Positions 24,715-34,529 of a stretch of 46,200 nucleotides of DNA are shown piece after piece. The first letter of the stretch is position 1, and each line of letters begins with the position of its first letter. A program made the position numbers and the translations under genes. Origin of the DNA: Kocuria rhizophila. GTDB taxonomy: Bacteria > Actinomycetota > Actinomycetes > Actinomycetales > Micrococcaceae. Location of the stretch: the NCBI RefSeq assembly GCF_003667225.1, contig NZ_RCOM01000010.1, forward strand, positions 1 through 46,200. The letters are read 5' to 3'. Under the pieces are notes generated by a model that did not search any database, had not been told where the DNA came from, and saw only the letters and a list, made by a program, of their open reading frames with translations.

Positions 24715-25745
24715 CCCAGCTGGCGTGCGTGGACGCCACGGTGACCCGGCGCGAGGAGCTCAGCGAGCACCTCGTGCGGGTGCACGTGGCGGGGGAGCAG
24801 CTGAGGACCATGCCGTGGGGTGAGCAGGGCCCCGGGCCCCGGGCGGACTCCTACGTCAAGCTGCTCATCCCGCCCGCCGGTGGAGCGGTGGACGTGGATG
24901 TCGCCGACATGGCCCGCTGGCGCCGCGAGTTCATGGCCGCTCCGCGCGAGGAGGCCGGGTGGATGCGCACCTACACCGTGCGGGACGCCACCACGGTGGA
25001 GCTCGCGGGGCAGCGGGTGCCGGAGCTCGCGATCGACGTGGTCCTGCACGGGGACCCCGAGCACGGCATGGGTCCGGGTGCCGCGTGGGGGGACTCGGTC
25101 CGCGCCGGGGACTCCGCCCGGCTGCTCGTACCCTCCGGCGACTCCGCGTGGTGGGCGGCATGGGACGACGGCCGCGCGGCCGGTCAGGACGTGGTGATCG
25201 CGGGGGACGAGACAGCCCTGCCCGCGATCTCCGCGATCGTGGACGGCGTGGAGCAGCGGGTTCGGGTCAACCGCCCGGCGGGCGGGGCGTACGAGCCCCC
25301 GCGCTCCATCACCGTGGCCGTGGAGGTCCCCGAGGAGGCCGACGCTGTCCCGGGTGCGGGTCCGCGGGCACTGGCCCGGGCGGCGTCGTGCGACGAGCCC
25401 GGCGCCCACCGCGTGGTCCTGGACGGCGGCACCGAGCTGGTCTGGGCCTGGCTGCCGCGCGGCGCCCGCGAGCGCAACCTGGCCCTGGAGCTGTGGCTGT
25501 GGGAGCGGCTCGCGGAGCACGCCCGCCGGTACTGGGCGGTGGGCCACACGGAGCTGGCGTCCTGGCAGGACGAGTCCGAGTTCGTGTGGGCCACGGCGCG
25601 CCCCGAGGGCCGCGGCACGTACTGGTTCCTCGCGGCGGAGTCCTCGGCCGTGAAGTCCATGCGCCGGATGTGCGTCAGCGGCGGGGTGCCCAAGGCGGAC
25701 ATCTCGTTCATGGGCTACTGGAAGCAGGGTGCCGCGACCGAGTGA
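24711..25745 (+). CDS. Siderophore-interacting flavoprotein (ferric-siderophore reductase), second copy
   Basis: A 344-residue SIP-family protein, longer than the 256-residue copy at 1728. The FAD motif RTYTVRD is at 86-92, GDETALPAISAIVDGV is at the NAD-domain start, and VWATARPEGRGTYWFLAAESSAVKSMRR is near the C-terminus. Inserts (for example EEADAVPGAGPRALARAASCDEPG around 205-230) explain the length. The ATG overlaps the ATPase stop. Position at the end of the uptake operon indicates reductive release of iron from the siderophore imported by this transporter. Confidence 0.9.
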   Translation: MTQLACVDATVTRREELSEHLVRVHVAGEQLRTMPWGEQGPGPRADSYVKLLIPPAGGAVDVDVADMARWRREFMAAPREEAGWMRTYTVRDATTVELAGQRVPELAIDVVLHGDPEHGMGPGAAWGDSVRAGDSARLLVPSGDSAWWAAWDDGRAAGQDVVIAGDETALPAISAIVDGVEQRVRVNRPAGGAYEPPRSITVAVEVPEEADAVPGAGPRALARAASCDEPGAHRVVLDGGTELVWAWLPRGARERNLALELWLWERLAEHARRYWAVGHTELASWQDESEFVWATARPEGRGTYWFLAAESSAVKSMRRMCVSGGVPKADISFMGYWKQGAATE

Positions 25746-25852
25746 GGCCCGTCCGGGGAGTGTGACGCCCCGTGACGGCCGGGGTACGGGGCCACGGACC
25801 CGCACGTAGCATGGCGGTTTCCGTTCCGCCGTCGCTCAGGAGTGCCCCGCCC

Positions 25853-27229
25853 ATGACCTACCCCCTGGGTCTGAACCTCTCCGGCCGCCGGGTGCTCGTG
25901 GTGGGTGCCGGGCCGGTGGCCGCGCGGCGGGTGCCCGCGCTGCTCACCGAGGGTGCGGCCGTCGAGCTCGTGGCGCCGGGCGCCCACGAGGACCTGCGGG
26001 CACTCGCGGAGGCCGGGGAGCTGACGTGGCACCGCCGGGGCTTCCGCCCTGAGGACGTGGCCGGGGCGTGGCTCGTGCTGGCCCACACGGACTCGCCCGC
26101 CGTCCAGGACCTCGTGACCCGCACCGCCGAGCAGCACCGGGTCTTCTGCGTCACGGGTGGCGACGCCGCCGCGTCCAGCGCGTGGGTCCCGGCCGTGACG
26201 CGGGCCCACGGGGTCACCGTGGCCGTCAACGCGGGCGGGGACCCACGGCGTGCCAAGGCCGTCACCGCGTGGATCGCGGCACGCCTGGAGACCGGGGAGA
26301 TCCCGGTCAGGGCGCGGCGCTCGCGGGAGGGCGCCTCGTCGCCAGGAGGGACCGACGGGCCCGCACTCCCCAGCTCCGCGGGCCCCTCCCCGCACCACGG
26401 CGGCCCTGTGGCGCCGGGTCCCCGCATTGACCAGACTGACGAGGCACGCATCGGCGACGTCCCTGCTCAGCTCGGCTCCCGGTCCAGCGACCACCTCGAA
26501 CCGGACGCCCAGCAGCCGGGAACCGTGGCCCTCGTGGGCGGTGGACCGGGCGACCCCGGGCTCCTCACGGTGCGGGGCCGCCACCTTCTGGCCGGCGCGG
26601 ACGTGGTGGTCGCCGACCGGCTGGGCCCCACGGACCTGCTCCCGGCGCTCGCGGAGCACGCGGAGATCATCGACGTGGGCAAGCGCGCCGGCTACCACAA
26701 GGTCACGCAGGACCGGATCAACCAGACGCTCGTGGACCAGGCCCGGGCGGGGCGCCGGGTGGTGCGGCTCAAGGGCGGGGACCCGTACGTGTTCGGCCGC
26801 GGCGGGGAGGAGGTGGAGTTCTGCCACGCCCACGGGATCGCCACCGAGGTGGTTCCGGGAGTCACCTCCGCGATCTCCGTGCCCGCGGCCGCCGGGATCC
26901 CCGTGACGCACCGGGACATGGCCCACGGCTTCACGGTCATCACCGCCCACGAGGAGCTGCGCCACGTCCCGTACCGCGAGGGCCACACGCTGATCCTCAT
27001 GATGGGGGTGCGCGGCCTCGCGCGGACAGCGGAGACGCTGCTCGCCGCGCGCTACCCCCGGGACCTGCCCGTGGCTGTGGTGGAACGGGGCTGGACGCCA
27101 ACGCAGCGCACCACGCTCGCGCCGTTGGCGGACGTCGCGCGCACGGCCGAGGAGCGAGGGGTGCGGGCCCCGGCCGTGATCCTCGTGGGCCGGGTCGCCG
27201 CCCTCGGGCGCACCGACCCGCGGCCCTGA
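25853..27229 (+). CDS. cysG: Siroheme synthase: precorrin-2 dehydrogenase fused to uroporphyrinogen-III C-methyltransferase
   Basis: A 458-residue fusion making siroheme (cofactor of sulfite and nitrite reductases) from uroporphyrinogen III. The N-terminal dehydrogenase/ferrochelatase part (1-145) has VLVVGAGPVAARR and the catalytic-type Asp80 in AHTDSPAVQ. The methyltransferase part (225-458) has VGGGPGDPGLLTVRG and RLKGGDPYVFGRGGEE, which bind AdoMet and substrate. The domains are joined by ~75 low-complexity residues (150-224), far longer than in E. coli, and the CysG dimerisation helices are not obvious. The ATG at 25853 follows AGGAG at 25838-25842; TAGCAT at 25807-25812 is a likely -10. 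Confidence 0.92.
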   Translation: MTYPLGLNLSGRRVLVVGAGPVAARRVPALLTEGAAVELVAPGAHEDLRALAEAGELTWHRRGFRPEDVAGAWLVLAHTDSPAVQDLVTRTAEQHRVFCVTGGDAAASSAWVPAVTRAHGVTVAVNAGGDPRRAKAVTAWIAARLETGEIPVRARRSREGASSPGGTDGPALPSSAGPSPHHGGPVAPGPRIDQTDEARIGDVPAQLGSRSSDHLEPDAQQPGTVALVGGGPGDPGLLTVRGRHLLAGADVVVADRLGPTDLLPALAEHAEIIDVGKRAGYHKVTQDRINQTLVDQARAGRRVVRLKGGDPYVFGRGGEEVEFCHAHGIATEVVPGVTSAISVPAAAGIPVTHRDMAHGFTVITAHEELRHVPYREGHTLILMMGVRGLARTAETLLAARYPRDLPVAVVERGWTPTQRTTLAPLADVARTAEERGVRAPAVILVGRVAALGRTDPRP

Positions 27230-27364
27230 CCGCGACCGTGCCCTGCTGCGGGCGGCACCCGGGAGCAGCTGTGACTGCCGTCTCCTGGGCGGAGCAACCC
27301 CGTCCTGCGGATCGCCCGCCGCCCCCAGGCAGCGGACGGACGTGGACGACGCCGCCCGGCGCGC

Positions 27365-27370
27365 TATCAT
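27365..27370 (+). promoter_or_regulatory. -10 box for the ileS T-box transcript
   Basis: TATCAT at 27365-27370 would start a transcript near 27377, just before the T-box. The rest of the gap, 27230-27345, shows only a weak hairpin (CCCGGGAG 27258-27265 with CTCCTGGG 27282-27289) and a copy of the recurrent 10-mer at 27346-27355. Confidence 0.55.
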
Positions 27371-27376
27371 GGGCGG

Positions 27377-27621
27377 GTGCGTCTCGTGCGCGCGGGCGCT
27401 GATCCGGCCATCACCGGGGAGCCCTTCCGGAAGAACCGGCCCGTGCGGGCCTCAGTAGAACCGGACGACTCGGGCCCGTGACAGCCCCCAATGAGCGGCT
27501 CGCGGCGTCGTCGGCATCTCCGGCGGCGTGGCGGACAAGCGAGGTGGTACCGCGCCACGGGCGCCCCGTGCGCCAGGGCGTCCTCGCATCCTGAACCACC
27601 GGCACCTCAGGATGGAGCACC
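27377..27621 (+). promoter_or_regulatory. Translational T-box riboswitch of ileS with an ultrashort specifier hairpin
   Basis: The T-box motif AGGTGGTACCGCG is at 27542-27554; its TGGT (27545-27548) can pair with the NCCA end of uncharged tRNA. The Ile specifier ATC (27410-27412) lies in the loop of a tiny hairpin CCGG-CCATCA-CCGG (27404-27417), the ultrashort Stem I known from actinobacterial ileS T-boxes. At the 3' end CATCCTG (27587-27593) pairs exactly with CAGGATG (27608-27614), sequestering the GGATGGAG ribosome site before the GTG at 27622. No T-run terminator is present, so control is translational: uncharged tRNA-Ile should open the site. Family knowledge plus visible pairing supports this strongly. 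Confidence 0.92.
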
Positions 27622-30600
27622 GTGACCGACTCATTCGTGTACCCCAAGGCGAGCACCGACCCCGACGCCCAGGGCGTCCCCGCGGCCCCGCGTCTGCCCG
27701 CGGTCGAGGAGCGCGTCCTCGACTACTGGAAACGTGACGACACCTTCCAGGCGAGCATCGACCAGCGCGACAGCGGCACGGACGGCTCCAACGAGTTCGT
27801 CTTCTACGACGGCCCTCCCTTCGCCAACGGTCTGCCGCACTACGGGCACCTTCTCACCGGCTACGTCAAGGACCTCGTGGCTCGCTACCAGACGCAGCAG
27901 GGGCGCCGCGTGGAGCGCCGCTTCGGCTGGGACACCCACGGGCTGCCCGCGGAGCTCGAGGCCATGAAGCAGCTCGGGATGACCGACAAGCAGGACATCG
28001 AGGCCATGGGCATCGACACGTTCAACGACGCCTGCCGCGCCTCCGTGATGAAGTACGCCTCCGAGTGGCAGGACTACGTGACCCGCCAGGCCCGCTGGGT
28101 GGACTTCGACAACGACTACAAGACGCTGAACCCGGAGTACATGGAGTCCGTGATCGGCGCGTTCAAGGCCCTGGACGACAAGGGCCTGGTCTACTCCGGC
28201 TACCGCGTGCTGCCGTACTGCTGGAAGGACGAGACGCCGCTGTCCAACCACGAGCTGCGCATGGACGACGACGTCTACCAGATGCGCCAGGACACCTCCG
28301 TGACCGTGGCGTTCCGGCTCTCCGAGGACACCTCGTGGGCCGCGCACCCGGAGGTCGCCGCCGAGCTGGCGGGCGCGGAGGCCATCGCGTGGACCACCAC
28401 GCCCTGGACCCTGCCCACCAACGAGGCCCTCGCGGTGGGCCCCGCCATCGACTACGTGCTGGTGCCCGGTGCTGGGGACCTGGCCGGACGCCGCTTCCTC
28501 GTGGCCGCCGAACTCGCGGGCAGCTACGCCAAGGACCTCGGCTACGGTGACGCCGAGGACCCGGCCGCCGCCGTGCGCGAGGCCGTGACCGCCCACTACA
28601 CGGGCGAGCAGCTCGCGGGCATCCGCTACGCCCCGCTGTGGGACTACTTCACCGACGACGAGCGCTTCGGCACCGCCCAGGCCTGGCAGATCCTCGTGGC
28701 GGACTACGTGACCACCACGGACGGCACGGGCATCGTGCACCAGGCTCCCGCCTACGGCGAGGACGACCAGCAGGTGTGCGCCGAGCACGAGATCCCCGTG
28801 GTGCTCTCCGTGGACGAGGGCGGGCGCTTCTACGACCTCTTCACGAACGAGTCCCTGGCCGCCGGGGCGCCGCTCGCGGAGCTCGCCGGGCACAACGTGT
28901 TCGACAAGGAGGTGGCGCGCACCGTGATCCGGGATCTGCGGGCCCGCGGCGCGCTGCTGCGCGAGGCCTCCTACGAGCACTCCTACCCGCACTGCTGGCG
29001 CTGCCGGAATCCCCTGATCTACCGCGCGGTGTCCTCGTGGTTCGTGAGCGTCACGGCCATCAAGGACCGCATGCTGGAGCTGAACCAGCAGATCAACTGG
29101 ATCCCCGGCAACGTCAAGGACGGTCAGTTTGGCAAGTGGCTCGAGAACGCCCGGGACTGGTCCATCTCCCGCAACCGCTACTGGGGCTCGCCCATCCCCG
29201 TGTGGGAGTCGGACGATCCCAACCACCCGCGCCGCGACGTCTACGGCTCCCTCGCGGAGCTGGAGGCGGACTTCGGGCGCCTGCCCCGCAACGCCGCCGG
29301 CGAGGTGGACCTGCACCGGCCGTGGATCGACGAGCTGACCCGCCCCAACCCGGACGACCCCACGGGTAAGTCCGTGATGCGCCGCGTTCCCGAGGTGCTG
29401 GACGTGTGGTTCGACTCCGGGTCCATGCCCTACGCGCAGGTGCACTACCCCATGGAGAACCGTGAGTGGTTCGAGACCCACAACCCCGGTGACTTCATCG
29501 TGGAGTACATCGGCCAGACCCGCGGCTGGTTCTACACGCTGCACATCCTGGCCACCGCGCTGTTCGACCGCCCGGCGTTCCGCAACGTGATCTCCCACGG
29601 GATCGTGCTGGGCTCGGACGGGCAGAAGATGTCCAAGTCCCTGCGCAACTACCCGGACGTCAACGAGGTCCTGGACCGGGACGGCTCGGACGCCATGCGC
29701 TGGTTCCTGATGTCCTCGCCCATCCTGCGCGGCGGGAACCTGGTGGTCACCGAGCAGGGCATCCGCGACGGCGTGCGGCAGATGATCCTGCCGCTGTGGA
29801 ACGTCTACCACTTCTTCGGCCTCTACACGAACGCCGCCCGCGGGGGAGAGGGCTACGACGCCCAGCCGCGGTACGAGGCCGAGCACGTGATGGACCGCTA
29901 CATCCTGGCCGAGACCGGCGCCCTGGTCACGGACACCAAGCGGCTCTTCGACGAGTACGACATCTGGGCCGCCGCCGAGCGCCTGCGCGCCTACATGGAC
30001 ACGCTCACCAACTGGTACGTGCGCCGGTCCCGCGAGCGCTTCTTCGAGGAGGACACCGAGGCGTTCGACGTGCTCTACACGTGCCTCGAGACCGTGTGCC
30101 GCGTGGCCGCCCCGCTGCTGCCGCTCGTCACCGAGGAGATCTGGCGCGGGCTCACCGGCGGGCGCTCGGTGCACCTCACCGACTGGCCGGACGCCTCCCT
30201 GTTCCCGCGCGATGAGCAGCTGCTCACCGCCATGGAGCGCACGCGCGCCATCTGCTCCGCGGGCTCCGCGCTGCGCAAGGCCAGCAGCCTGCGCGTGCGC
30301 CAGCCGCTCGCCGGCATGACCGTGGCCGTGCCCGGGGCGCAGGCGCTCGCGGGCACGTTCCAGGAGATCGTCGCGGACGAGCTGAACCTCAAGTCCGTCA
30401 CGCTGGTGGACGCGGACGAGGTCTCGGCCGCCGACTACGGCATCTCGCAGGAGCTCAAGGTCAACGCGCGCGCCGCCGGTCCCCGGCTCGGCAAGCAGGT
30501 GCAACAGGTCATCCGGGCCACCAAGGCGGGCGACTGGTCCGTGACCGAGGACGGCGGCGTCGTCGCCGGCTCGGTGGTGCTGGAGGAGGGCGAGTACGAG

Positions 30601-30933
30601 CTGGTCACGGTGGTCGACGACGCCGCGGCGTCCTCCGCGCGCGCCGTCACCGTGCTGCCCGGCGGCGGTTTCCTGGTGCTGGACACCGAGCTGACCGACG
30701 AGCTGCGCGCCGAGGGCGTGGCCCGGGACATGGTCCGTGCAATCCAGCAGGCCCGCAAGGACGCCGGGCTGGTGGTCTCGGACCGGATCCGCACCACGGT
30801 CCACGCCGACCCCGCGACGCTGGCCGCAGTGGACGCGCACCGCGAGCTCGTGCAGGGGGAGACCCTCACCCGGGAGCTGGAGCTGGTAGAGGCCACGGAC
30901 CTGGACGTCACCGTGGCGGTGGTGGACGCATGA
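27622..30933 (+). CDS. ileS: Isoleucyl-tRNA synthetase, long IleS2-like type
   Basis: A 1103-residue class I synthetase charging tRNA-Ile. The HIGH motif is HYGH at 73-76 ([12 protein letters not shown]) and KMSKS is near 670 ([13 protein letters not shown]). HYGH, the length and the C-terminal extension place it with the eukaryote-like IleS2 group, whose members are usually mupirocin-tolerant; that property is inferred. [17 protein letters not shown] carries metal-binding Cys residues. The start is GTG at 27622, with GGAG at 27614-27617 inside the T-box sequestrator. The stop overlaps the folC ATG. A 1069-residue open frame on the opposite strand is a composition shadow. Confidence 0.97.
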   Translation: MTDSFVYPKASTDPDAQGVPAAPRLPAVEERVLDYWKRDDTFQASIDQRDSGTDGSNEFVFYDGPPFANGLPHYGHLLTGYVKDLVARYQTQQGRRVERRFGWDTHGLPAELEAMKQLGMTDKQDIEAMGIDTFNDACRASVMKYASEWQDYVTRQARWVDFDNDYKTLNPEYMESVIGAFKALDDKGLVYSGYRVLPYCWKDETPLSNHELRMDDDVYQMRQDTSVTVAFRLSEDTSWAAHPEVAAELAGAEAIAWTTTPWTLPTNEALAVGPAIDYVLVPGAGDLAGRRFLVAAELAGSYAKDLGYGDAEDPAAAVREAVTAHYTGEQLAGIRYAPLWDYFTDDERFGTAQAWQILVADYVTTTDGTGIVHQAPAYGEDDQQVCAEHEIPVVLSVDEGGRFYDLFTNESLAAGAPLAELAGHNVFDKEVARTVIRDLRARGALLREASYEHSYPHCWRCRNPLIYRAVSSWFVSVTAIKDRMLELNQQINWIPGNVKDGQFGKWLENARDWSISRNRYWGSPIPVWESDDPNHPRRDVYGSLAELEADFGRLPRNAAGEVDLHRPWIDELTRPNPDDPTGKSVMRRVPEVLDVWFDSGSMPYAQVHYPMENREWFETHNPGDFIVEYIGQTRGWFYTLHILATALFDRPAFRNVISHGIVLGSDGQKMSKSLRNYPDVNEVLDRDGSDAMRWFLMSSPILRGGNLVVTEQGIRDGVRQMILPLWNVYHFFGLYTNAARGGEGYDAQPRYEAEHVMDRYILAETGALVTDTKRLFDEYDIWAAAERLRAYMDTLTNWYVRRSRERFFEEDTEAFDVLYTCLETVCRVAAPLLPLVTEEIWRGLTGGRSVHLTDWPDASLFPRDEQLLTAMERTRAICSAGSALRKASSLRVRQPLAGMTVAVPGAQALAGTFQEIVADELNLKSVTLVDADEVSAADYGISQELKVNARAAGPRLGKQVQQVIRATKAGDWSVTEDGGVVAGSVVLEEGEYELVTVVDDAAASSARAVTVLPGGGFLVLDTELTDELRAEGVARDMVRAIQQARKDAGLVVSDRIRTTVHADPATLAAVDAHRELVQGETLTRELELVEATDLDVTVAVVDA

Positions 30934-32300
30934 GCGGCGCCACCGAGCACGAGAACTTCGCGTCCGTCGAGGAGATCTACCAGGGGCTGCTGGCCCGGGC
31001 GCCGGAGCACAGGATGGCGCCGCGCCTGGACGCGATGCAGCTCGCGGTCTCCGCGCTGGGGGACCCGCACCGCAGCGCCCCGGTGGTGCAGGTGACCGGG
31101 ACCAACGGCAAGACGTCCACGGCGCGCATGGTCGAGTCCCTGCTGCTCGCGCACGACCTGCGGGTGGGCCGCTACACGAGCCCGCACCTGGAGCGCGTGA
31201 CCGAGCGGATCAGCATCGACGGCGAGCCCGTCTCCGACGAGACCTTTGTGCGGATCTACACGGAGATCGCCCCGTACCTGGACCTCGTGGACCGCCACCT
31301 GGAGGGCGAGGGCGCCCCGCGCCTGACGTACTTCGAGACCCTCACGGTGCTGGCGTTCGCGGTGTTCGCGGACGAGCCCGTGGACGTGATGGTCCTGGAG
31401 GTCGGGATCGGCGGCTCGTGGGACGCCACCACCGTGGCGGACGCCGCGGTCTCCGTGGTCACGCCCGTCGACCTGGACCACACGGACATCCTCGGTGACA
31501 CCGTGGAGGACATCGCCCGCGAGAAGGCCGGGATCGTCAAGCCGGACGGGTTCCTCGTGAGCTCCGCCCAGCAGCCGGGTGCGGCCCAGGTGTTGCTCGA
31601 GCGCGCGCAGGAGCTGGGAGTTCCCTTCCGCTTCGAGGGCGTGGAGTTCTCCGTGACCGCGCGCACCACCGCCGTGGGGGGGCAGGTCATCACGGTCCAG
31701 GGACTCGCGGGCGAGTACCCGGACGTGATGCTCCCGCTGTTCGGCGCCCACCAGGCGCAGAACGCGGCGGTCGCGATTGCCGCGGTGGAGGCGCTGCTGG
31801 GCGGTGGCGAGAAGCCGCTGAACCCCGAGCTCGTGAGCGAGGGCCTCGGCGCGGTGTACTCACCCGGTCGCCTCGAGCTCGCGCGCAAGGCTCCGCCCGT
31901 GGTCCTCGACGCCGCCCACAACCCGCACGGGCTCGTGGCCTCCGCCACGGCCGTGCGCGAGGCGTTCACGTTCAGCAAGCTCAACCTGGTGGTCGGGGTG
32001 CTGGGGGACAAGGACGTGGAGACGATGATGCGGGTGCTCGCGGACGAGTACCACGAGTTCGAGCTGGAGCTGTGGTGCACCGCGTCCCACTCCCCGCGGG
32101 CGGTGCCCCCGGCGGAGCTCGCGAAGATCGCCGTGGACATGGGCTTCGACGAGGACGTGGTGCACGTGGCCGAGCGCCTGGACGAGGCGTGCTCCGAGGC
32201 CATCCAGGACGCCGCGGCCCGCGAGCAGTTCGATGGCGCGGTGCTCGTCACCGGCTCCATCACCGTGGTGGGTGAGGCCCGTGCGCTGCTCGGCCTGTGA
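30930..32300 (+). CDS. folC: Folylpolyglutamate synthase / dihydrofolate synthase
   Basis: A 456-residue Mur-ligase-family enzyme adding glutamate to dihydropteroate and tetrahydrofolate. The ATP-binding P-loop GTNGKTS is at 57-63, substrate-loop residues are in [24 protein letters not shown] follows, and [11 protein letters not shown] marks the C-terminal domain. The ATG overlaps the ileS stop (30930-30933), so it may share the ileS transcript and T-box. The DUF4233-like gene and ndk follow, a common actinobacterial order. Confidence 0.95.
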   Translation: MSGATEHENFASVEEIYQGLLARAPEHRMAPRLDAMQLAVSALGDPHRSAPVVQVTGTNGKTSTARMVESLLLAHDLRVGRYTSPHLERVTERISIDGEPVSDETFVRIYTEIAPYLDLVDRHLEGEGAPRLTYFETLTVLAFAVFADEPVDVMVLEVGIGGSWDATTVADAAVSVVTPVDLDHTDILGDTVEDIAREKAGIVKPDGFLVSSAQQPGAAQVLLERAQELGVPFRFEGVEFSVTARTTAVGGQVITVQGLAGEYPDVMLPLFGAHQAQNAAVAIAAVEALLGGGEKPLNPELVSEGLGAVYSPGRLELARKAPPVVLDAAHNPHGLVASATAVREAFTFSKLNLVVGVLGDKDVETMMRVLADEYHEFELELWCTASHSPRAVPPAELAKIAVDMGFDEDVVHVAERLDEACSEAIQDAAAREQFDGAVLVTGSITVVGEARALLGL

Positions 32301-32345
32301 CCCGTCGCCCGCACCCCTCGTGACCGCACCCCTGGAAGGAGCCGC

Positions 32346-32789
32346 ATGGCCCGCATGACCAAGGCCCAGCGCGAGTGGCGCCCCGGCCAGCCCAAGAAGC
32401 CCCGCTCGATCCGCATGATGTTCGCGTCCTGCGTGCTGTGCATCGAGGCGTTCATCGTGTTCTTCGCCGCGCTCACGGCCTACGGGCTGTTCACTCAGGA
32501 CTGGAGCACACCCCAGAAGCTGTGGCTCATGGGCGGCTCCGTGGTGCTTGCGCTGCTGTTTGTCCTGCTGTGCGCGGTGCTGCGCAGGCCGTGGGGCTAC
32601 GCGGCCGGATGGGTGCTGCAGCTCGTGCTGATCGCCACCGGCTTCGTGGTCCCCGCCATGTTCTGGATCGGGGCGCTGTGCGCGCTCGCGTGGTGGTACG
32701 CCGTGGTCAAGGGTGGTCGCATGGACCGGGAGAACCTGCAACGGGCCGAGGAGCAGCGCCGCTGGGAGGCGGAGAACCCCCGGGTGTGA
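32346..32789 (+). CDS. DUF4233-like small integral membrane protein
   Basis: A 147-residue protein with four hydrophobic segments: about 26-47, 58-78, 85-103 and 104-118. The basic N-terminus (QPKKPRSIRMM) and a charged C-terminal tail (MDRENLQRAEEQRRWEAENPR) are likely cytoplasmic. Its place between folC and ndk is typical of the actinobacterial DUF4233 family, which has no known function. GGAAGGAG at 32332-32339 sets the ATG at 32346; an ATG three codons later is a weaker choice. Confidence 0.8.
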   Translation: MARMTKAQREWRPGQPKKPRSIRMMFASCVLCIEAFIVFFAALTAYGLFTQDWSTPQKLWLMGGSVVLALLFVLLCAVLRRPWGYAAGWVLQLVLIATGFVVPAMFWIGALCALAWWYAVVKGGRMDRENLQRAEEQRRWEAENPRV

Positions 32790-32832
32790 GCCAACCGGGC
32801 GGGCGCGGCCCCACGAGCGGCCCCGCGTTCGC

Positions 32833-32838
32833 TAGGCT
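32833..32838 (+). promoter_or_regulatory. -10 box of ndk
   Basis: TAGGCT lies 66 bases before the ndk ATG, in the gap after the DUF4233-like gene, so ndk can be expressed independently of the ileS-folC transcript. Confidence 0.45.
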
Positions 32839-32904
32839 CGGTCCCGAACCGGGTGCGGGGCCCACCAGGGCTCCCGCACCTCCACCCCGACACCAAGGAG
32901 ACCC

Positions 32905-33318
32905 ATGTCCCAGCGCACCCTCGTCCTCGTCAAGCCGGACGGCGTCGAGCGCGGCCTCACCGGTCAGATCCTGGCCCGCATCGAGGCCAAGGGCTACACC
33001 CTCGCGGAGCTCAAGCTCGTGCACGCCACCCGGGAGATCCTGGAGCAGCACTACGCCGAGCACCGGGGCAAGCCGTTCTTCGAGCCGCTCGTGCAGTTCA
33101 TGCTCTCGGGCCCGGTGGTCGCGGCCGTGGTGGAGGGTGACCGCGTGATCGAGGGCTTCCGCAGCCTCGCCGGGTCCACCGAGCCCACCACCGCTGCCCC
33201 GGGCACCATCCGCGGGGACCTGGGCCGGGACTGGGGCGAGAAGGTCCAGAAGAACCTCGTGCACGGCTCGGACTCCCCGGAGTCCGCCGAGCGCGAGATC
33301 GGCATCTGGTTCGCCTGA
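32905..33318 (+). CDS. ndk: Nucleoside diphosphate kinase
   Basis: A 137-residue enzyme that passes phosphate from ATP to other NDPs through phospho-His120 ([16 protein letters not shown]). [10 protein letters not shown] at 9-18 is the N-terminal nucleotide-site signature. Length is normal. AAGGAG precedes the ATG at 32905. The 21-bp hairpin downstream separates it from the convergent VKOR gene. Confidence 0.97.
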   Translation: MSQRTLVLVKPDGVERGLTGQILARIEAKGYTLAELKLVHATREILEQHYAEHRGKPFFEPLVQFMLSGPVVAAVVEGDRVIEGFRSLAGSTEPTTAAPGTIRGDLGRDWGEKVQKNLVHGSDSPESAEREIGIWFA

Positions 33319-33385
33319 GCCGCACCCGCACCACCACGGCGCGTGCCAGACCCTCGGGCTTGACACGGGCCGTTGGCCTGCGGGA

Positions 33386-33430
33386 ACGACGACGGGGCGG
33401 CACCCACGCTGGGTGCCGCCCCGTCGTCGT
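33386..33430. terminator. Bidirectional 21-bp perfect hairpin between ndk and VKOR
   Basis: Bases 33386-33406 and 33410-33430 are exact inverted copies around the three-base loop CGC. It is one of the longest perfect stems in the window and sits between convergent stops. Confidence 0.85.
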
Positions 33431-33445
33431 CGTGCCAGGGGCTGG

Positions 33446-34102
33446 TCAGCCGAGGATTGCCGGCGCGAAGCGGACGGCCACCACGCCGAAGACCACCACG
33501 AGCACCGCGGTGCCCAGCAGCCAGGCCCACGCGGTGGAGCCGGCGCCCTCCCGGCCGGCGCCGCCGAGCATTCCGGCACGGCGCATCCGTGCCGTCGTGT
33601 GGGCCAGCAGGTAGGTCTGCGCGCACCACACGATCATGCAGTACAGGCACAGGGCGTTGATGTGGAACGTGGTCTGCCACCACAGCCACAGGGTGAACAC
33701 GGAACCGGCGGCGATCCCGAGCCACAGCAGCCACCAGAACCAGCGGGCGTAGCGCGCCCCGGCCAGCACGCCCACCGCCACGGCGAGCACCACGGCGTAG
33801 GCCACGATCCCGATGAACGGGTTGGGGAAGCCGAACAGCTCCGCCTGCGGGGTGCGCATGACCGTGCCGCAGGCCAGCCACGCGTTGATGTCGCAGCTCG
33901 CCCGGTGCCCGGCGTCCTGGTACAGGGCCAGCCGCTCGGCCACGAGCTCCGCGGACGCCGCGAAGCCGATCAGGGAGAGGACCACGGCCAGCACCCCCCA
34001 GGTGCGGTCCGAGCGCGTCACGGGTGGCGGAACCGTGTCCGAGGGGGTACCGCTCGGGTGTCCCGTGGCGGTGGTGGGTGCGGGGCGGGATGCTGAACTC
34101 AC
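33446..34102 (-). CDS. Vitamin K epoxide reductase (VKOR) family membrane protein
   Basis: A 218-residue membrane protein of the bacterial VKOR family, which reoxidises extracytoplasmic thiol oxidases using quinone (DsbB-like role). Active-site CLYC is at 152-155; the loop Cys pair is Cys70 and Cys78 (SCDINAWLAC). Four to five membrane helices are visible. I choose the GTG at 34102: TACGAT on the minus strand (34115-34110) lies seven bases before it, fitting a leaderless transcript. The longer frame from 34294 adds a 64-residue Arg/Pro-rich head overlapping the rne promoter region. No DsbA partner fusion is present. Confidence 0.88.
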   Translation of the reverse strand: MSSASRPAPTTATGHPSGTPSDTVPPPVTRSDRTWGVLAVVLSLIGFAASAELVAERLALYQDAGHRASCDINAWLACGTVMRTPQAELFGFPNPFIGIVAYAVVLAVAVGVLAGARYARWFWWLLWLGIAAGSVFTLWLWWQTTFHINALCLYCMIVWCAQTYLLAHTTARMRRAGMLGGAGREGAGSTAWAWLLGTAVLVVVFGVVAVRFAPAILG

Positions 34103-34109
34103 GCGCCCG

Positions 34110-34115
34110 ATCGTA
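34110..34115 (-). promoter_or_regulatory. -10 box of leaderless VKOR gene
   Basis: TACGAT read on the minus strand, seven bases before the GTG at 34102, with no ribosome site between them. Confidence 0.45.
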
Positions 34116-34225
34116 GACCACCGGCCGGGGGACGTGCCGCGCGGAGGTGCGCCTCCGGTGGCTCTCACCGCGGTGGAGCTGTGGCGTGCACCACCCGGAT
34201 GCGCGGCCACAGGGGACGACTGTGA

Positions 34226-34529
34226 GATACTGGTGCGCGGTCGGTCCTCAAGCCGCACGTGAGGCACCGGCCCGGCAGGAGCACCGACAACCATCGGTAC
34301 GGACCCGCGGCTCTCACAGGATCGAGCGCGTCCGCCACTGGTTCAAGTTCGCGGTCCCACGGACCGAGCGACTCGGGCATCCGCCGGCTCGCGGACAGCG
34401 CGCCCCACAGGCCGCGCCCGCGGGTACGACACCGACTTCCGGCGGCCGCGTGGAGAACACCGGCTCGACCGACCGAGCACACCTCGGGCCCGGGTGCGGA
34501 CGGTGCCCCGAGCAGGAGCACAACTGCAC
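34226..34529 (+). promoter_or_regulatory. Promoter and long untranslated leader of RNase E
   Basis: GATACT at 34226-34231 is a plausible -10, giving a leader of about 290 nt before the ATG at 34530. A small hairpin CCTCA/TGAGG (34246-34264) lies near the 5' end. I see no convincing small gene in the leader. RNase E leaders in other bacteria mediate autoregulation, so a similar role is possible but unproven. The rest of the VKOR-rne gap, 34116-34225, shows nothing clear. Confidence 0.4.

Noticed and set aside
25754-25772. Hairpin CGGGG/CCCCG after the second siderophore-interacting protein as a terminator.
   Set aside because: Only five pairs with a nine-base loop and no T-run; too weak to call at this GC.
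27631-30840. Very long open frame on the minus strand opposite ileS (1069 codons), and similar long frames opposite pepN, valS, rne and others.
   Set aside because: They are mirror images of strongly G/C3-biased genes, have implausible composition (His/Val/Gly/Arg-rich) and no family motifs; the plus-strand products are certain.
34103-34294. N-terminal extension of the VKOR protein from ATG 34294.
   Set aside because: The residues are unlike a VKOR domain and overlap the rne promoter region; GTG 34102 has a -10 at leaderless spacing.
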